Assembly (NCBI GenBank): GCA_009838645.1
Contig: VXRC01000028.1
Location: 1-43,222, forward strand
Direction: 5' to 3'
Source: Gemmatimonadota bacterium
GTDB lineage: Bacteria; JAAXHH01
DNA: 43,222 nucleotides
Part shown: in pieces, positions 14,854-23,190 of the stretch
How positions within the stretch are numbered: position 1 is the stretch's first letter
Layout of the letters: each line of letters starts with the position of its first letter
Program-made: the position numbers and the translations under genes
The notes under the pieces: model-generated
Databases searched by the model: none
What the model saw: the letters and a program-made list of their open reading frames with translations, nothing else
Told to the model about the DNA's origin: nothing

Positions 14854-15696
14854 ATGACTGAAACCCCTCGGTGGGAACCCCTCGGACCGGACGTGGAGTC
14901 CATCCTGGCCGCCGAAAGCGATCCGCTCCTGGCCCTGTCGGAGGGCCGGATTCCCGCGATCATATGCCGGCAGGCCTATTCGCCCGCCCATTGCCAGGCC
15001 CTGATCGAGCGGTTTATCGACCGGGGGCTGATGCGGAATCCAGCCGATCCGGAGGCCGCGGCAAAGGACAGCCGCCTGCGTATCGATATCGGCACGAGCC
15101 TGGCGAACAAGGGTTCGGACAAGGAGGCTTTTCTGATGCACGCGGTCGGAACGCGCGTCCTGTACGAGACCCTGTTCAATGGGTATGAGGATCCCGTGAA
15201 GCTACTGTACGGGGTGCTGGACACGCTCGCGGGAGAGAAGCGCGTCATGACCGCCCGGGAGCCCGACGGCCGCAAGTACGGCCCGGCCATCTTCCGCATC
15301 CACTACGGGGGGCATACCTACAAGCCCCATATCGACCACGTCACGCTCCGGGAAAAGCGGTTCGACTACGACGTGACCCGTTTCGGCCACCAGTTCGCCG
15401 GAGTCCTTTGCTTCCAGAACGCTTTGCACGAGGGACGCAGCACCCAGGCCATCCTGCACCAGTGCATGTGGACGCCTGAGGTGCAGGAGTCCATCGCCAC
15501 CGATACCTTCCCCGAATACGCCCGGCGCAACGGCGTAAGCAGCTACACCGTCGACCTCGAGCAAGGCGATCTATACTTCTTCAACACCCGCCTCATCCAC
15601 GAGGTCCCCGCCGTGGAGGGCGACCAGCCGCGCATCGTCCTGGCCACCTTCATCGGTTATTCCCCCGACGACCCGGAAGTCTACGTCTGGTCGTGA
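14854..15696 (+). CDS. Fe(II)/2-oxoglutarate-dependent oxygenase-like protein
   Basis: 280 residues. A candidate metal triad is H159-I-D161 (YKPHIDHV) and H249 (RLIHEVPAV), with R260 (QPRIVLATF) as likely 2-oxoglutarate ligand; LEQGDLYFF precedes the distal His as in the double-stranded beta-helix fold. It differs from the upstream PhyH-like protein and looks like a separate hydroxylase subfamily. It starts 9 bp after that gene, so the two are probably one transcript. Substrate unknown; tailoring of the neighbouring PKS product is one possibility, without direct evidence. Confidence 0.8.
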   Translation: MTETPRWEPLGPDVESILAAESDPLLALSEGRIPAIICRQAYSPAHCQALIERFIDRGLMRNPADPEAAAKDSRLRIDIGTSLANKGSDKEAFLMHAVGTRVLYETLFNGYEDPVKLLYGVLDTLAGEKRVMTAREPDGRKYGPAIFRIHYGGHTYKPHIDHVTLREKRFDYDVTRFGHQFAGVLCFQNALHEGRSTQAILHQCMWTPEVQESIATDTFPEYARRNGVSSYTVDLEQGDLYFFNTRLIHEVPAVEGDQPRIVLATFIGYSPDDPEVYVWS

Positions 15697-15718
15697 TGTG
15701 GTAGGGCGGTCTATCAGA

Positions 15719-15732
15719 TGTACAATTGTACA
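15719..15732. repeat. Perfect 14-bp palindrome
   Basis: TGTACAATTGTACA is its own reverse complement. It sits between the convergent ends of the oxygenase gene (15696) and the antitoxin gene (15746), so it is more likely a protein site or chance than a promoter element. Confidence 0.7.
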
Positions 15733-15745
15733 ATAATCAAGTTCC

Positions 15746-16018
15746 TCACGCCACATCCAGTACCGCCTGAAGATTCTTCGACGCGATCATCATCAAAGTT
15801 CGAGCAGCACCTGAAGGACGACGGCGGCCTTGCTCCCAATCTTGCAGTGTTCGTACCGATACACCTAACAATCGGGCGAACTCGACCTGCGATAATCCTG
15901 ATTTCTTTCGAATCCCAGTAATATCGGGCACATTGATCACGCGGCCGTGTTTACCTCGTTTGATTTCCTGAAGACCTTCCAATATCTCCTTGCCAACGTC
16001 TCGTTCAACTTCATTCAT
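15746..16018 (-). CDS. Xre/HigA-type helix-turn-helix antitoxin-like protein
   Basis: 90 residues. The HTH is seen in SGLSQVEFARLLGVSVRTLQ followed by DWEQGRRRPSGAARTL, the pattern of NadS/HigA-like antitoxins paired with RelE/HigB toxins. I chose ATG 16018 because GGGAGGTGG lies directly before it; an upstream in-frame ATG (16051) lacks such a site. The upstream partner is only a 46-codon remnant, so this may be an orphan antitoxin/regulator. The surrounding DNA is clearly less GC-rich than neighbours, consistent with acquisition by transfer. Confidence 0.85.
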   Translation of the reverse strand: MNEVERDVGKEILEGLQEIKRGKHGRVINVPDITGIRKKSGLSQVEFARLLGVSVRTLQDWEQGRRRPSGAARTLMMIASKNLQAVLDVA

Positions 16019-16151
16019 TTTCCACCTCCCAACGGATCTTGCGCAAAACATGATTGGCGATGTTGTCCCTCACAGATTCCGAGTACTGATGATCGGTCAG
16101 GTATTCCCGAACGAGACGGGTAAAAAGCCTAGTCTCGATATAGCAGTACAT
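16011..16151 (-). pseudogene. Remnant of a RelE/HigB-type toxin gene
   Basis: A 46-codon frame from ATG 16151 whose stop overlaps the antitoxin start. It begins like RelE/HigB relatives (YIETRLFTRLVREYLTD, then HQYSE) and later shows LRKIRW, a motif usually followed by about 60 more residues including the catalytic strands. Here the middle section is shortened and the protein ends five residues after that motif. I read this as a deleted, inactive toxin retaining the original overlap with its antitoxin. It could alternatively be an unrelated small protein. Confidence 0.55.
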
Positions 16152-16161
16152 AGAATTAATA

Positions 16162-16176
16162 TACGGCATTGCCGTA
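16162..16176. promoter_or_regulatory. Candidate operator of the antitoxin locus
   Basis: Inverted repeat TACGGCA-T-TGCCGTA ends 11 bp upstream (antitoxin direction) of the toxin-remnant start codon. Type II antitoxins of this class normally repress their own promoter through such a palindrome. Location fits; no binding is shown. Confidence 0.45.
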
Positions 16177-16299
16177 CGAGGTTAATAGGTAAAACCCGCT
16201 ACAACCGTCTTGTTGCTAAGGTGTTTTATTTTGTCAGATTCAACGACGGGTTACAAATTGCATTGCATAAATGAACGCAATCAGTAAATTGATAGGACA

Positions 16300-16500
16300 A
16301 TCGAATACAGCCGCAGGTGGCGGTAAGCAATTACGCTGAAAAGGGAAGATGGTGCGAATCCATCACGGTCCCGCCACTGTGTTCGGGGACGAAACTCAAA
16401 CTCGTCACTGCCGGTCAGGCTGAGTCCAAGGACCGGCGGGAAGACTTGAGGAGTAGGACGATCCGTCAGTCAGGAGACCTGCCTGCAGGCTGTGCGAACG
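16300..16500 (+). ncRNA. Cobalamin riboswitch (AdoCbl-type aptamer)
   Basis: Classical conserved blocks occur in order: AAAAGGGAAGATGGTGCGAA beginning near 16337, GCCACTGT near 16373, and the B12 box AGTCAGGAGACCTGCC at 16468-16483. A closing P1 helix can form between ACAGCC (16307-16312) and GGCTGT (16488-16493). It precedes cobalamin transport and salvage genes, as expected. An intrinsic terminator follows, so regulation is probably by premature termination when cobalamin binds. Confidence 0.95.
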
Positions 16501-16553
16501 CTTCTCCGTGAGCAGAGAGGCCGAGCCCGGATGCGCATGCCTGCCGTCCCGAC

Positions 16554-16587
16554 CCAGCCCTTCCATTGCGGAGCGGCTGGTTTTTTT
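16554..16587 (+). terminator. Intrinsic terminator, probable riboswitch expression platform
   Basis: Stem CCAGCC (16554-16559) with GGCTGG (16575-16580), then seven T (16581-16587). It lies between the cobalamin aptamer and the first gene, so it is best read as a conditional terminator rather than the end of an operon. Confidence 0.85.
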
Positions 16588-16610
16588 GTGCAGAAAGGGG
16601 ACGAGTCGGT

Positions 16611-17420
16611 GTGAGCGTGGAAACCGCCAAAGGGGTGGAAACCGCCTTCCGCGTTGAAGACCTCTCCTGCGGTTACGATCGTCGCCCGGTGCTGGAGGGC
16701 CTGTCGTTCGACCTGCGCCAGGGCGAGATGCTGGGGGTGATCGGGCCGAACGGCTCGGGAAAGAGCACGTTGATACGTGCGCTTACGCGGATTCTTCCGC
16801 TGAGCCGGGGACGCATCACGCTCTACGGGACTCCGCTACAGGACTACACGGTCCGTGAGATCGCGCGCGAGGTCGCCGTCATTCCCCAGCAGACGCCGGT
16901 TACCTTCGCCTTTTCTTCGCTGGACGTCGTCATGATGGGCAGGACGCCCCATCTTCGGCGCTTCCGTCGAGAAGGTCCGGAAGACCGGGAAATCGCCCTC
17001 GAAGCCATGCGGCGGACCGACTGCCTCGCCTTCAGGGACCGCCCCATACACGAACTGTCCGGCGGTGAAAGGCAGCGGGTCATCATCGCCCGGGCGCTGG
17101 CGCAGCAGCCTTCGATCCTTCTCCTGGACGAACCGACCTCTTTCCTGGACCTGAACCACCAGGTCGAGATCTTCGATCTGCTTCGCCACGTGTGCGCCCG
17201 CGACGGACTCGCCGTGCTGTGCGTGTCCCACGACCTCAACCTCTCGTCAGAGTACTGCCACAGGCTTATGATGCTGAAGGAGGGGCGTATCTACACCGAC
17301 GGCACGCCCGAAGATATCCTGACCCGGGGACACATCAAGGCGGTCTTCGAGACCGATGTGACTGTAATAAAGAGCCCCTATTCGGGTTCGCCGCAGATCA
17401 TACTGAAACCGGGAGACTGA
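16611..17420 (+). CDS. btuD: Cobalamin/iron-siderophore-type ABC transporter ATP-binding protein
   Basis: About 269 residues. Walker A GPNGSGKST, signature LSGGERQRV, Walker B ILLLDEP, then DLNHQVEIF and switch His in CVSHDLN: the FecE/BtuD subfamily. Corrinoid specificity comes from the upstream cobalamin riboswitch and downstream corrinoid genes, not from the protein itself. I chose GTG 16611 because GAAAGGGG lies 10 bp upstream; the earlier in-frame ATG at 16566 falls within the terminator hairpin and is very unlikely. No substrate-binding protein (BtuF) is in the operon. Confidence 0.9.
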   Translation: MSVETAKGVETAFRVEDLSCGYDRRPVLEGLSFDLRQGEMLGVIGPNGSGKSTLIRALTRILPLSRGRITLYGTPLQDYTVREIAREVAVIPQQTPVTFAFSSLDVVMMGRTPHLRRFRREGPEDREIALEAMRRTDCLAFRDRPIHELSGGERQRVIIARALAQQPSILLLDEPTSFLDLNHQVEIFDLLRHVCARDGLAVLCVSHDLNLSSEYCHRLMMLKEGRIYTDGTPEDILTRGHIKAVFETDVTVIKSPYSGSPQIILKPGD

Positions 17421-17431
17421 CCGGCTTGACG

Positions 17432-18448
17432 ATGAAACGTCCCCTCATACTGGTCTTGACGGCCGTAATCCTCTTCGTCGCCTGCGTCTTCTCCATGGGA
17501 GTGGGCGCCGTATATATCCCGGCTGGCGCCGTGCTGCAGGTGCTGGCGGATCACCTATGGCCAGGCGGCACGCTCGAGGCGGCAAAGACGGCGACGGACA
17601 CGATCGTCTGGGAGATCCGCCTGCCGAGAACCCTCCTGGCGGTGCTTGTAGGGGCCGCCCTGGCCAGTTCGGGCGGGGTGATGCAGGGCTTCTTCCAGAA
17701 TCCCATGGCCGATCCCTATATCATGGGCATATCGGCCGGCGCCGCGCTGGGCGCCACGGTTGCGGTCACCCTGGATCTGCAATTCTGGATGCTCGGGCTG
17801 AACGCGGTATCCATCGCGGCGTTCCTCTGCGGCCTGGCCGTGACCATGGTGGTGTACGCCTTCTCCCGCCGGGGAGGCCGCGTGGCTTCGACCACTCTGC
17901 TTCTGACGGGCATCGCGATCGGCGCCATGGCGACTTCCTTTACGTCCTACATGCTCGTGATGGGCGGCGAGAACCAGCGGCAACTGCTCTTCTGGCTCAT
18001 GGGCAGCCTATCCGCCCGGAGATGGGACCACGTCTGGATGCTGGTGCCCTACGCGGCGGTCGGTCTGGCCGTCGTCCTCGTATACGCGCGGGAACTGAAC
18101 GTCCTGCTGCTGGGGGATGAGCAGGCGTCCCAGCTGGGCGTGCACGTCGAACGGGTCAAACTGATCCTGCTGACGGCGGCCGCCTGCCTAGCGGCGGCCG
18201 CGGTATCGGTGAGCGGCATCATCGGTTTCGTCGGCCTGCTGGCGCCGCACATGGTCCGGCTGATCGTGGGGCCCGACTACCGCATCCTGACGCCCATGGC
18301 CGCCCTGGCCGGCGCCTTGCTGCTGGTGCTGGCCGACCTGGTCGCCCGGACGGCCATGGCCCCGGCCGAAATGCCCATCGGCATCTTGACCACGTTACTC
18401 GGCGCTCCATTCTTCCTGTACCTGCTGCACCGGCAACGGCGGGTCTGA
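17432..18448 (+). CDS. btuC: FecCD/BtuC-type ABC transporter permease
   Basis: About 338 residues, nearly all hydrophobic helices as in the ten-helix BtuC fold. Diagnostic segments include [19 protein letters not shown] near the N-terminus, [14 protein letters not shown] in the middle, and [20 protein letters not shown] near the C-terminus. It pairs with the upstream ATPase to import corrinoids. The start is not certain: ATG 17432, or TTG 17426, which has better spacing to GGGAG at 17411-17415. Confidence 0.93.
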   Translation: MKRPLILVLTAVILFVACVFSMGVGAVYIPAGAVLQVLADHLWPGGTLEAAKTATDTIVWEIRLPRTLLAVLVGAALASSGGVMQGFFQNPMADPYIMGISAGAALGATVAVTLDLQFWMLGLNAVSIAAFLCGLAVTMVVYAFSRRGGRVASTTLLLTGIAIGAMATSFTSYMLVMGGENQRQLLFWLMGSLSARRWDHVWMLVPYAAVGLAVVLVYARELNVLLLGDEQASQLGVHVERVKLILLTAAACLAAAAVSVSGIIGFVGLLAPHMVRLIVGPDYRILTPMAALAGALLLVLADLVARTAMAPAEMPIGILTTLLGAPFFLYLLHRQRRV

Positions 18449-18519
18449 ACCGGGCGCGCCGGATAGGACCGGCAACACCTTCTTCAACTACAACGCCGGG
18501 TCTGAACCAAGGAGATCGC

Positions 18520-19083
18520 ATGCCCAGGCTTACAAAGATATACACCCGCAAAGGCGACAACGGGACCACCGCCCTCGGCAGCCGGCAACGCGTACCCAAA
18601 GAGTCGCCCCGCGTGGCGAGCTACGGGACCGTGGACGAACTCAACTCGGTCATAGGCATCGCCCTCGCACACGGACTGGCTCCGCGGCTTGCGGAAACGC
18701 TGCCGGTCATTCAGAACGAGTTGTTTCACCTCGGATCGGACCTGTGCTTTACCGAAGAGGACAAGGAGAAATACCAGATCCCGCTGATCGAAACCCGGCA
18801 CGTGGAGAAACTCGAAGCGATCATCGACGAACTGAACCCCATCGTTGGACGGCTCGAGAACTTCATCCTTCCCGGCGGGTGTCCGGGCGCCGCGTACCTC
18901 CACCTTGCGCGGACCGTCTGCCGGCGCGCGGAACGGGAAGTAGCGGCCTTGTCCCGCAACGAGGCCATCGGGGCATTCGTGCTGGCCTACCTGAATCGCC
19001 TCTCCGACCTGCTCTTCGTCATGTCACGGTATGAAAACAAGGAACGGGGCGTCGACGAACCACTTTGGGACAGCAGGTTGTAG
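18520..19083 (+). CDS. Cob(I)alamin adenosyltransferase, PduO type
   Basis: 187 residues, normal for PduO-type ATRs. The N-terminus [21 protein letters not shown] is the ATP-binding signature (first 20 residues considered), VDELNSVIG follows, and [11 protein letters not shown] with [14 protein letters not shown] makes the C-terminal helices. It transfers the 5'-deoxyadenosyl group from ATP to Co(I) corrinoid, creating the coenzyme form sensed by the riboswitch. AAGGAG precedes the ATG. It is separated from the permease by 71 bp containing a repeated CGGGTCTGAACC block. Confidence 0.95.
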   Translation: MPRLTKIYTRKGDNGTTALGSRQRVPKESPRVASYGTVDELNSVIGIALAHGLAPRLAETLPVIQNELFHLGSDLCFTEEDKEKYQIPLIETRHVEKLEAIIDELNPIVGRLENFILPGGCPGAAYLHLARTVCRRAEREVAALSRNEAIGAFVLAYLNRLSDLLFVMSRYENKERGVDEPLWDSRL

Positions 19084-20246
19084 GATTGGACGTATCCGAG
19101 GTGAATTTGGAAGAAACACTCGAACGCCAAGAGCATTACCTGCTCAAGAAAGACGGAAGGTTCCTCGTTGCCGAACTGCGCACGCCCCACCAGGTGCTGA
19201 GTACCTCGGCCTGCAGCGGCGGAATGACCGGCCGCGTCCGTTTTCTCGTCAACCACCAAAGCGTCGAGGGCCAGGGCCACCTGGATCGTTTCGAATGGAT
19301 GTTGGAACTCGGCGAGACGGGATACCACCACCACGTGTGCAAGGAGCTTGGGCTCGAACCGGAAGCCGTCGCAATGATGGGCACGGCCGCGAACATGAAC
19401 TACGCCGCCCGGATCGTGGAGACCTTCGCCGAACTGCGCGTATGCGCCGTCGTGACGGCCGGAGTCGAAGGGAATGCGGGCTGCGCCGGCGATCCCGCGG
19501 ACTGGCATGAAGCGGAATCCGGGCAGATGGAGAGACATCCCCATGAGAGACATCCCCACGACGGTACGATCAATACGATGCTGCTCGTCAACTGGCCGCT
19601 CACGCCCGGTGCCATGGCTCGCGCGGTCGTCACCATGACCGAGGGCAAGTCGGCGGCCCTCCGGGACCTGGCCGTATCAAGCCGGTACTCCCAGGACCTG
19701 GCGACCGGGACGGGCACGGACCAGTACTGTATCGCCGCGCCCCTGGACGAAGCGAAACGGTCCAAGGCCAGGGCGGGTCACCACGCAAAACTTGGCGAAT
19801 TGATCGGTTCGTCCGTCCGCCGGGCGACCCTGGAGGCGCTGAGGTGGCAGAACGGACTGGAAGCCTCCAGCACGCGCAGCCTTTATCACGCGTTGAAACG
19901 ATACGGGTTCAAAGCCGACCGGTTTCTGCCCGCCATGGAAAGCCGCTTGGGCGCGGAAGAATACGCGCTCCTGGACAAGAACATCCGGTCGGTCGTCCAC
20001 GATCCGGGTGTTTCGGCCGCCGCGTACGCCTATGCGGCGGTATGGGACCGCGTGAGGCACGGTACGCTTTCTACCGGACTGGCCGCCCCGCTGCTGAGAC
20101 AGCAGGCTGCCGTCCTGGCCTCCGCTGTCGCGGCGAAACCGGAGGCTTGGCCGGCCTGTTACGAACAGCTTGCCGTCCATGAAGACGCGTTGCTGGATGC
20201 CGTCTATGACGCGATAGCCCTGGGATGGCGCCTGAAATGGACCTGA
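19065..20246 (+). CDS. cbiZ: Adenosylcobinamide amidohydrolase CbiZ
   Basis: Up to 393 residues. [34 protein letters not shown] and [16 protein letters not shown] are hallmark CbiZ stretches. The enzyme cleaves the aminopropanol side chain of adenosylcobinamide/pseudo-B12-type corrinoids to adenosylcobyric acid so that the lower ligand can be rebuilt; its neighbour CbiB then re-attaches the linker. The start is uncertain: TTG 19065 overlaps the preceding gene by 19 bp; TTG 19086 or a later codon after GAGGTGA near 19100 is possible. A short His/Pro-rich repeat ([13 protein letters not shown]) sits just before GTINTM. Confidence 0.9.
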   Translation: MGQQVVGLDVSEVNLEETLERQEHYLLKKDGRFLVAELRTPHQVLSTSACSGGMTGRVRFLVNHQSVEGQGHLDRFEWMLELGETGYHHHVCKELGLEPEAVAMMGTAANMNYAARIVETFAELRVCAVVTAGVEGNAGCAGDPADWHEAESGQMERHPHERHPHDGTINTMLLVNWPLTPGAMARAVVTMTEGKSAALRDLAVSSRYSQDLATGTGTDQYCIAAPLDEAKRSKARAGHHAKLGELIGSSVRRATLEALRWQNGLEASSTRSLYHALKRYGFKADRFLPAMESRLGAEEYALLDKNIRSVVHDPGVSAAAYAYAAVWDRVRHGTLSTGLAAPLLRQQAAVLASAVAAKPEAWPACYEQLAVHEDALLDAVYDAIALGWRLKWT

Positions 20247-21199
20247 CGGTTCTCGCGCCGCACCCCCTTCTGCTCCTGTGCGCGGTCGCGTTGGACGGCA
20301 TCCTGGGGGATCCGGTCTACCGGTGGCACCCGGTGCGCCTGATGGGCTTTACGCTCACGGGCATCGAGCGCATGCTCCGCCGGACCGGGCTGGACGGGTA
20401 CGCGGGCGGGTGCATGCTGTTCCTGGCGCTCTCTGCCTTCTGGGTTGGCGTCATCGCGGCGTTGGCCCTGTGGCTGAACGGCCTGCATCCGGTGCTGAAC
20501 GGGGTTTACCAGGTCTTCGTGATCTACAGCATGGTGGCGCTCCGGGACCTGTGCCGGCACGGCATGGCCATCGACCGCGCCGGGGACCTGGATGGCGCGC
20601 GCCGGGCCGTGTCCATGCTGGTCGGCCGGGATACGTCCGCCATGGACGCCGCGGCCTGCCGGCGGGCAGGCATGGAAAGCCTGAGCGAGAACGCCGTGGA
20701 CGGCTTCATCGCGCCCGTCTTCTGGTATGCCCTGCTGGGGTTGCCGGGCATCGTGCTCTACAAGGTGATCAGCACGATGGATTCCATGGTGGGGTACCGG
20801 ACGCCCCGATATCTGCGCTTCGGCTGGTGCGGGGCGCGGCTGGACGACCTGTTCAATCTCGTACCCGCCCGGCTCACCTGGCTGCTGATGGCGGCGGTCG
20901 CGTTGCTACTGCCCGGATATTCGGGTCGCAAGGCGCTCTCGGTGGGATGGCGGCAGCATGGACTGATTCCGGGTCCGAACTCCGGCTGGAGCGAAGCGGC
21001 GGCGGCCGGTGCCGTGCAGCGGAGGCTGATCGGGCCGATATGGCAGGATGGAAAGCTGGTTACGGAGATCTGGATCGGCGACGAAGGCGATCCGGAAGGC
21101 GGCCAGGCCGGCGACCTGCGCCACATGCGCGTCCTGGTCGTGGTCACGTGCGTTATAGCTACCGCTCTCTCGATTTTAGCCATGGTCGTGCCGGCGTAA
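20225..21199 (+). CDS. cbiB: Adenosylcobinamide-phosphate synthase CbiB/CobD
   Basis: 324 residues, normal for CbiB. DGILGDPVYRWHPVRLMG at the N-terminus, SENAVDGFIAPVFWYALLG in the centre and ISTMDSMVGYR are family signatures; several membrane helices are evident. It attaches (R)-1-amino-2-propanol (phosphate) to adenosylcobyric acid. It overlaps the end of cbiZ by 22 bp from ATG 20225; an ATG at 20237 (MDLTVLAPH) is an alternative. It ends the riboswitch operon; the product of CbiZ is its substrate. Confidence 0.95.
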   Translation: MAPEMDLTVLAPHPLLLLCAVALDGILGDPVYRWHPVRLMGFTLTGIERMLRRTGLDGYAGGCMLFLALSAFWVGVIAALALWLNGLHPVLNGVYQVFVIYSMVALRDLCRHGMAIDRAGDLDGARRAVSMLVGRDTSAMDAAACRRAGMESLSENAVDGFIAPVFWYALLGLPGIVLYKVISTMDSMVGYRTPRYLRFGWCGARLDDLFNLVPARLTWLLMAAVALLLPGYSGRKALSVGWRQHGLIPGPNSGWSEAAAAGAVQRRLIGPIWQDGKLVTEIWIGDEGDPEGGQAGDLRHMRVLVVVTCVIATALSILAMVVPA

Positions 21200-21485
21200 T
21201 AGAAATGAAACCGACGGAAGTTTCACCGCGACCAAACGGTCACTTTCCCACGCCGTAAAATGAGGCGGAGTACTCGGTAACACCTGCTACTCCTACCATA
21301 GAATCTTCCTGTTGCGCAATCGTTTAACCGGTCTTTAGTTTGAAGTTACATCCGATTTACGTGTGACTGGCTTGACTATGTCCACACCTTGTTACGCATG
21401 ACTTCGACGGTTTGGTGCATTCCGTGATGTTCAGCCAAGTACCATTCGGCATCCTGCCTTAACACGCTTCTGATCGGGTAGTGAT
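21200..21485. other. 286-bp spacer between cbiB and the MscS-like gene
   Basis: Less GC-rich than the flanking genes. It contains a weak hairpin TGAAAC/GTTTCA at 21206-21225 without a T-run, and TTGACT at 21372-21377 with no convincing -10 element. The promoter of the following channel operon is presumably here. No coding frame is credible. Confidence 0.5.
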
Positions 21486-22322
21486 ATGACCTTTCAACAA
21501 CTGAAAGAAAGTGGAATCCAGGTCGCGGTCTGGCTAAGAGACACCGTCCTGCAGGTCGCGCCGCTCCTCCTGGAGGCGTTGCTATACCTGGTCGTCGGGC
21601 TGTTCGTTGCCCGGCTGATCAGAAAACTCGTCTCCAGGCTGTTGGACAATGCGGATCGGATCGTGCCGTACGGGAGCATGAAGACCTACGTAAAAGCGTT
21701 CATCCAGCGGCACCGCGTACCCGTCCTGCTCGGCGGCATCGCCTACTGGACGGTGATTGCCGTCGTCCTCGCCGTAGTGGCCGACACGCTGGGGCTGGTC
21801 GTGGTGTCCAGCTGGCTGGAAGCGCTCGCCGGTTACCTGCCCAGGGTGATGGGTGCCGTCGCCATCGTAGTGGTCGGGTTCATCGGCAGCATCGTCCTGC
21901 GCGACGTGATCGAGATGGCGGCCGGTTCGATCGGCCTGGACCTGGGTGATAACCTGTTGCGATTCGTGCGATTCCTGATCGTGGCGGTCGCCTTTCTCCT
22001 TGCCGCCGGTCAGCTCGGGGTCGACGTCTCGGTCATTTCCGGCCTGATCATGGTCATCGTGGGCGGCGTGCTGCTCAGCGCCGCGCTGGCCTTCGGGCTC
22101 GGCGCGCGCGCTTCCGTGTCCAATATCCTGGCGAGCCATTACCTTCGTAAGTCCTTCTCCGAAGGTGAATACGTGCAGATCGAAGGCCACAGGGGACGCA
22201 TCATCCAGATAACCGCCACCGCGGTTATCCTCGAATCCGATGAGGGCCGCGTGGTCGTCCCCGCGAGCGTATTCAACGAGCAAATCACCGTAAGCGGCCA
22301 GAAGCAGCACCCCGATGAATAG
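21486..22322 (+). CDS. Small MscS-like mechanosensitive channel protein
   Basis: 278 residues. Three or four membrane helices are followed by a pore-like helix rich in Gly/Ala (GGVLLSAALAFGLGARASVS) and an MscS beta domain (GEYVQIEGHRGRIIQITATA, then VVVPASVFNEQ). The soluble C-terminal domain of MscS is absent, so it belongs with the conserved-TM-helix/MscS_2 type proteins. Its predicted role is osmotic pressure release or a gated ion leak. Its stop overlaps the next ATG by 8 bp, putting it in one operon with the MgtE-related genes. Confidence 0.85.
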   Translation: MTFQQLKESGIQVAVWLRDTVLQVAPLLLEALLYLVVGLFVARLIRKLVSRLLDNADRIVPYGSMKTYVKAFIQRHRVPVLLGGIAYWTVIAVVLAVVADTLGLVVVSSWLEALAGYLPRVMGAVAIVVVGFIGSIVLRDVIEMAAGSIGLDLGDNLLRFVRFLIVAVAFLLAAGQLGVDVSVISGLIMVIVGGVLLSAALAFGLGARASVSNILASHYLRKSFSEGEYVQIEGHRGRIIQITATAVILESDEGRVVVPASVFNEQITVSGQKQHPDE

Positions 22323-23190
22323 CAAGAACGATCTCGTCCGGTCATTCATAGAGGCCCATCCCACGGAGGCGGCCAGGATCCTGGAGCGGCAGCGGGAAGG
22401 CGACGTGCTCCGGCTTTTCGAGGATCTGGAGACCGAGACTATCGCCTCGGTGGTCGAGCGAATGAACGACCATGCAGCGGCCGACCTGATGGACCGGCTT
22501 GAAACCGGTCCGGCCACCCGGGTCATGGCGGCGATGCCCTTCCGCGCCATGGCGATCCTGTTGCGCCGGATGCAGTCGAAGGAGGCCGTCCTGGACGGCC
22601 TGCCGGACGAGGTCGTCTCCGGATTCCGCCTGGTGGACCGCTTTCCCGATCGTACCGTCGGCGCCTCCATGAACCCGCGCGCGTTGACCGCGACCGATGA
22701 TATGAAACTGGGTGACGTGCTCAGTGCCGCGCGCCGTTACCCCGACCGCGTAAGGGACGTCTTCTTTGTCGTCGACCGGGAAGGCGTCCTGATGGGCCTC
22801 TCCCCCATGCGGCAGATACTCGCCGCTCCCGCGGACGCATCCCTACCGGACGTCATGGAACCCGTCCGGCACACACTTTCCCCCTACGTGACCCTGCAAG
22901 ACGCGGGCGACGCGCCCGGTTGGCGTTACAGCAGCGAGTTGCCGGTGGCAGACGGCGAGGGCGTTTTGCTCGGTACGATCGGCCTCGTGGATATCCGGCG
23001 ACAGGGCAACCGGGATTCGGAATACGATCACGCGTCGGAAAAAGCCCTGGGCGAGCTGTTCCGCCTGGGATTCTCGGCGTTCGCGGGCGGGCTTCACCTG
23101 GAAGCCGACGGAGACCCGGAAATAGAAGGCGGCCAAGATGAAGGCCATGAAGACGAAGGCAACGCAAAAAAGGAATCAGGCCATGAGTGA
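22315..23190 (+). CDS. MgtE N-domain plus CBS-pair protein lacking a membrane domain
   Basis: 291 residues. The first about 115 residues resemble the helical superhelical MgtE N-domain (HPTEAARILERQREGDVLRL, then VVERMNDHAAADLMDRL, and AILLRRMQSKEAVLDGL). Then follow two CBS-like units (SMNPRALTATDDMKLGDVL, VFFVVDREGVLMGLSPMRQI). There is no MgtE transmembrane region; the C-terminus is acidic and charged (EGGQDEGHEDEGN). It is sandwiched, with overlapping ends, between the MscS-like gene and full mgtE. It may be a regulatory partner for either. Function inferred only. Confidence 0.75.
   Translation: MNSKNDLVRSFIEAHPTEAARILERQREGDVLRLFEDLETETIASVVERMNDHAAADLMDRLETGPATRVMAAMPFRAMAILLRRMQSKEAVLDGLPDEVVSGFRLVDRFPDRTVGASMNPRALTATDDMKLGDVLSAARRYPDRVRDVFFVVDREGVLMGLSPMRQILAAPADASLPDVMEPVRHTLSPYVTLQDAGDAPGWRYSSELPVADGEGVLLGTIGLVDIRRQGNRDSEYDHASEKALGELFRLGFSAFAGGLHLEADGDPEIEGGQDEGHEDEGNAKKESGHE

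Noticed and set aside
14059-15696. The two oxygenase genes as a duplication
   Set aside because: The proteins align only at the short metal-binding motifs; length and remaining sequence differ.
16566-16610. ATG start for the ABC ATPase gene at 16566
   Set aside because: It falls inside the intrinsic terminator hairpin and lacks a ribosome site; GTG 16611 has GAAAGGGG at suitable distance.
17192-17431. Upstream extension of the BtuC frame
   Set aside because: The extension overlaps the ATPase gene in another frame and gives Arg/His-rich sequence; the membrane protein clearly begins at MKRPLILVL.
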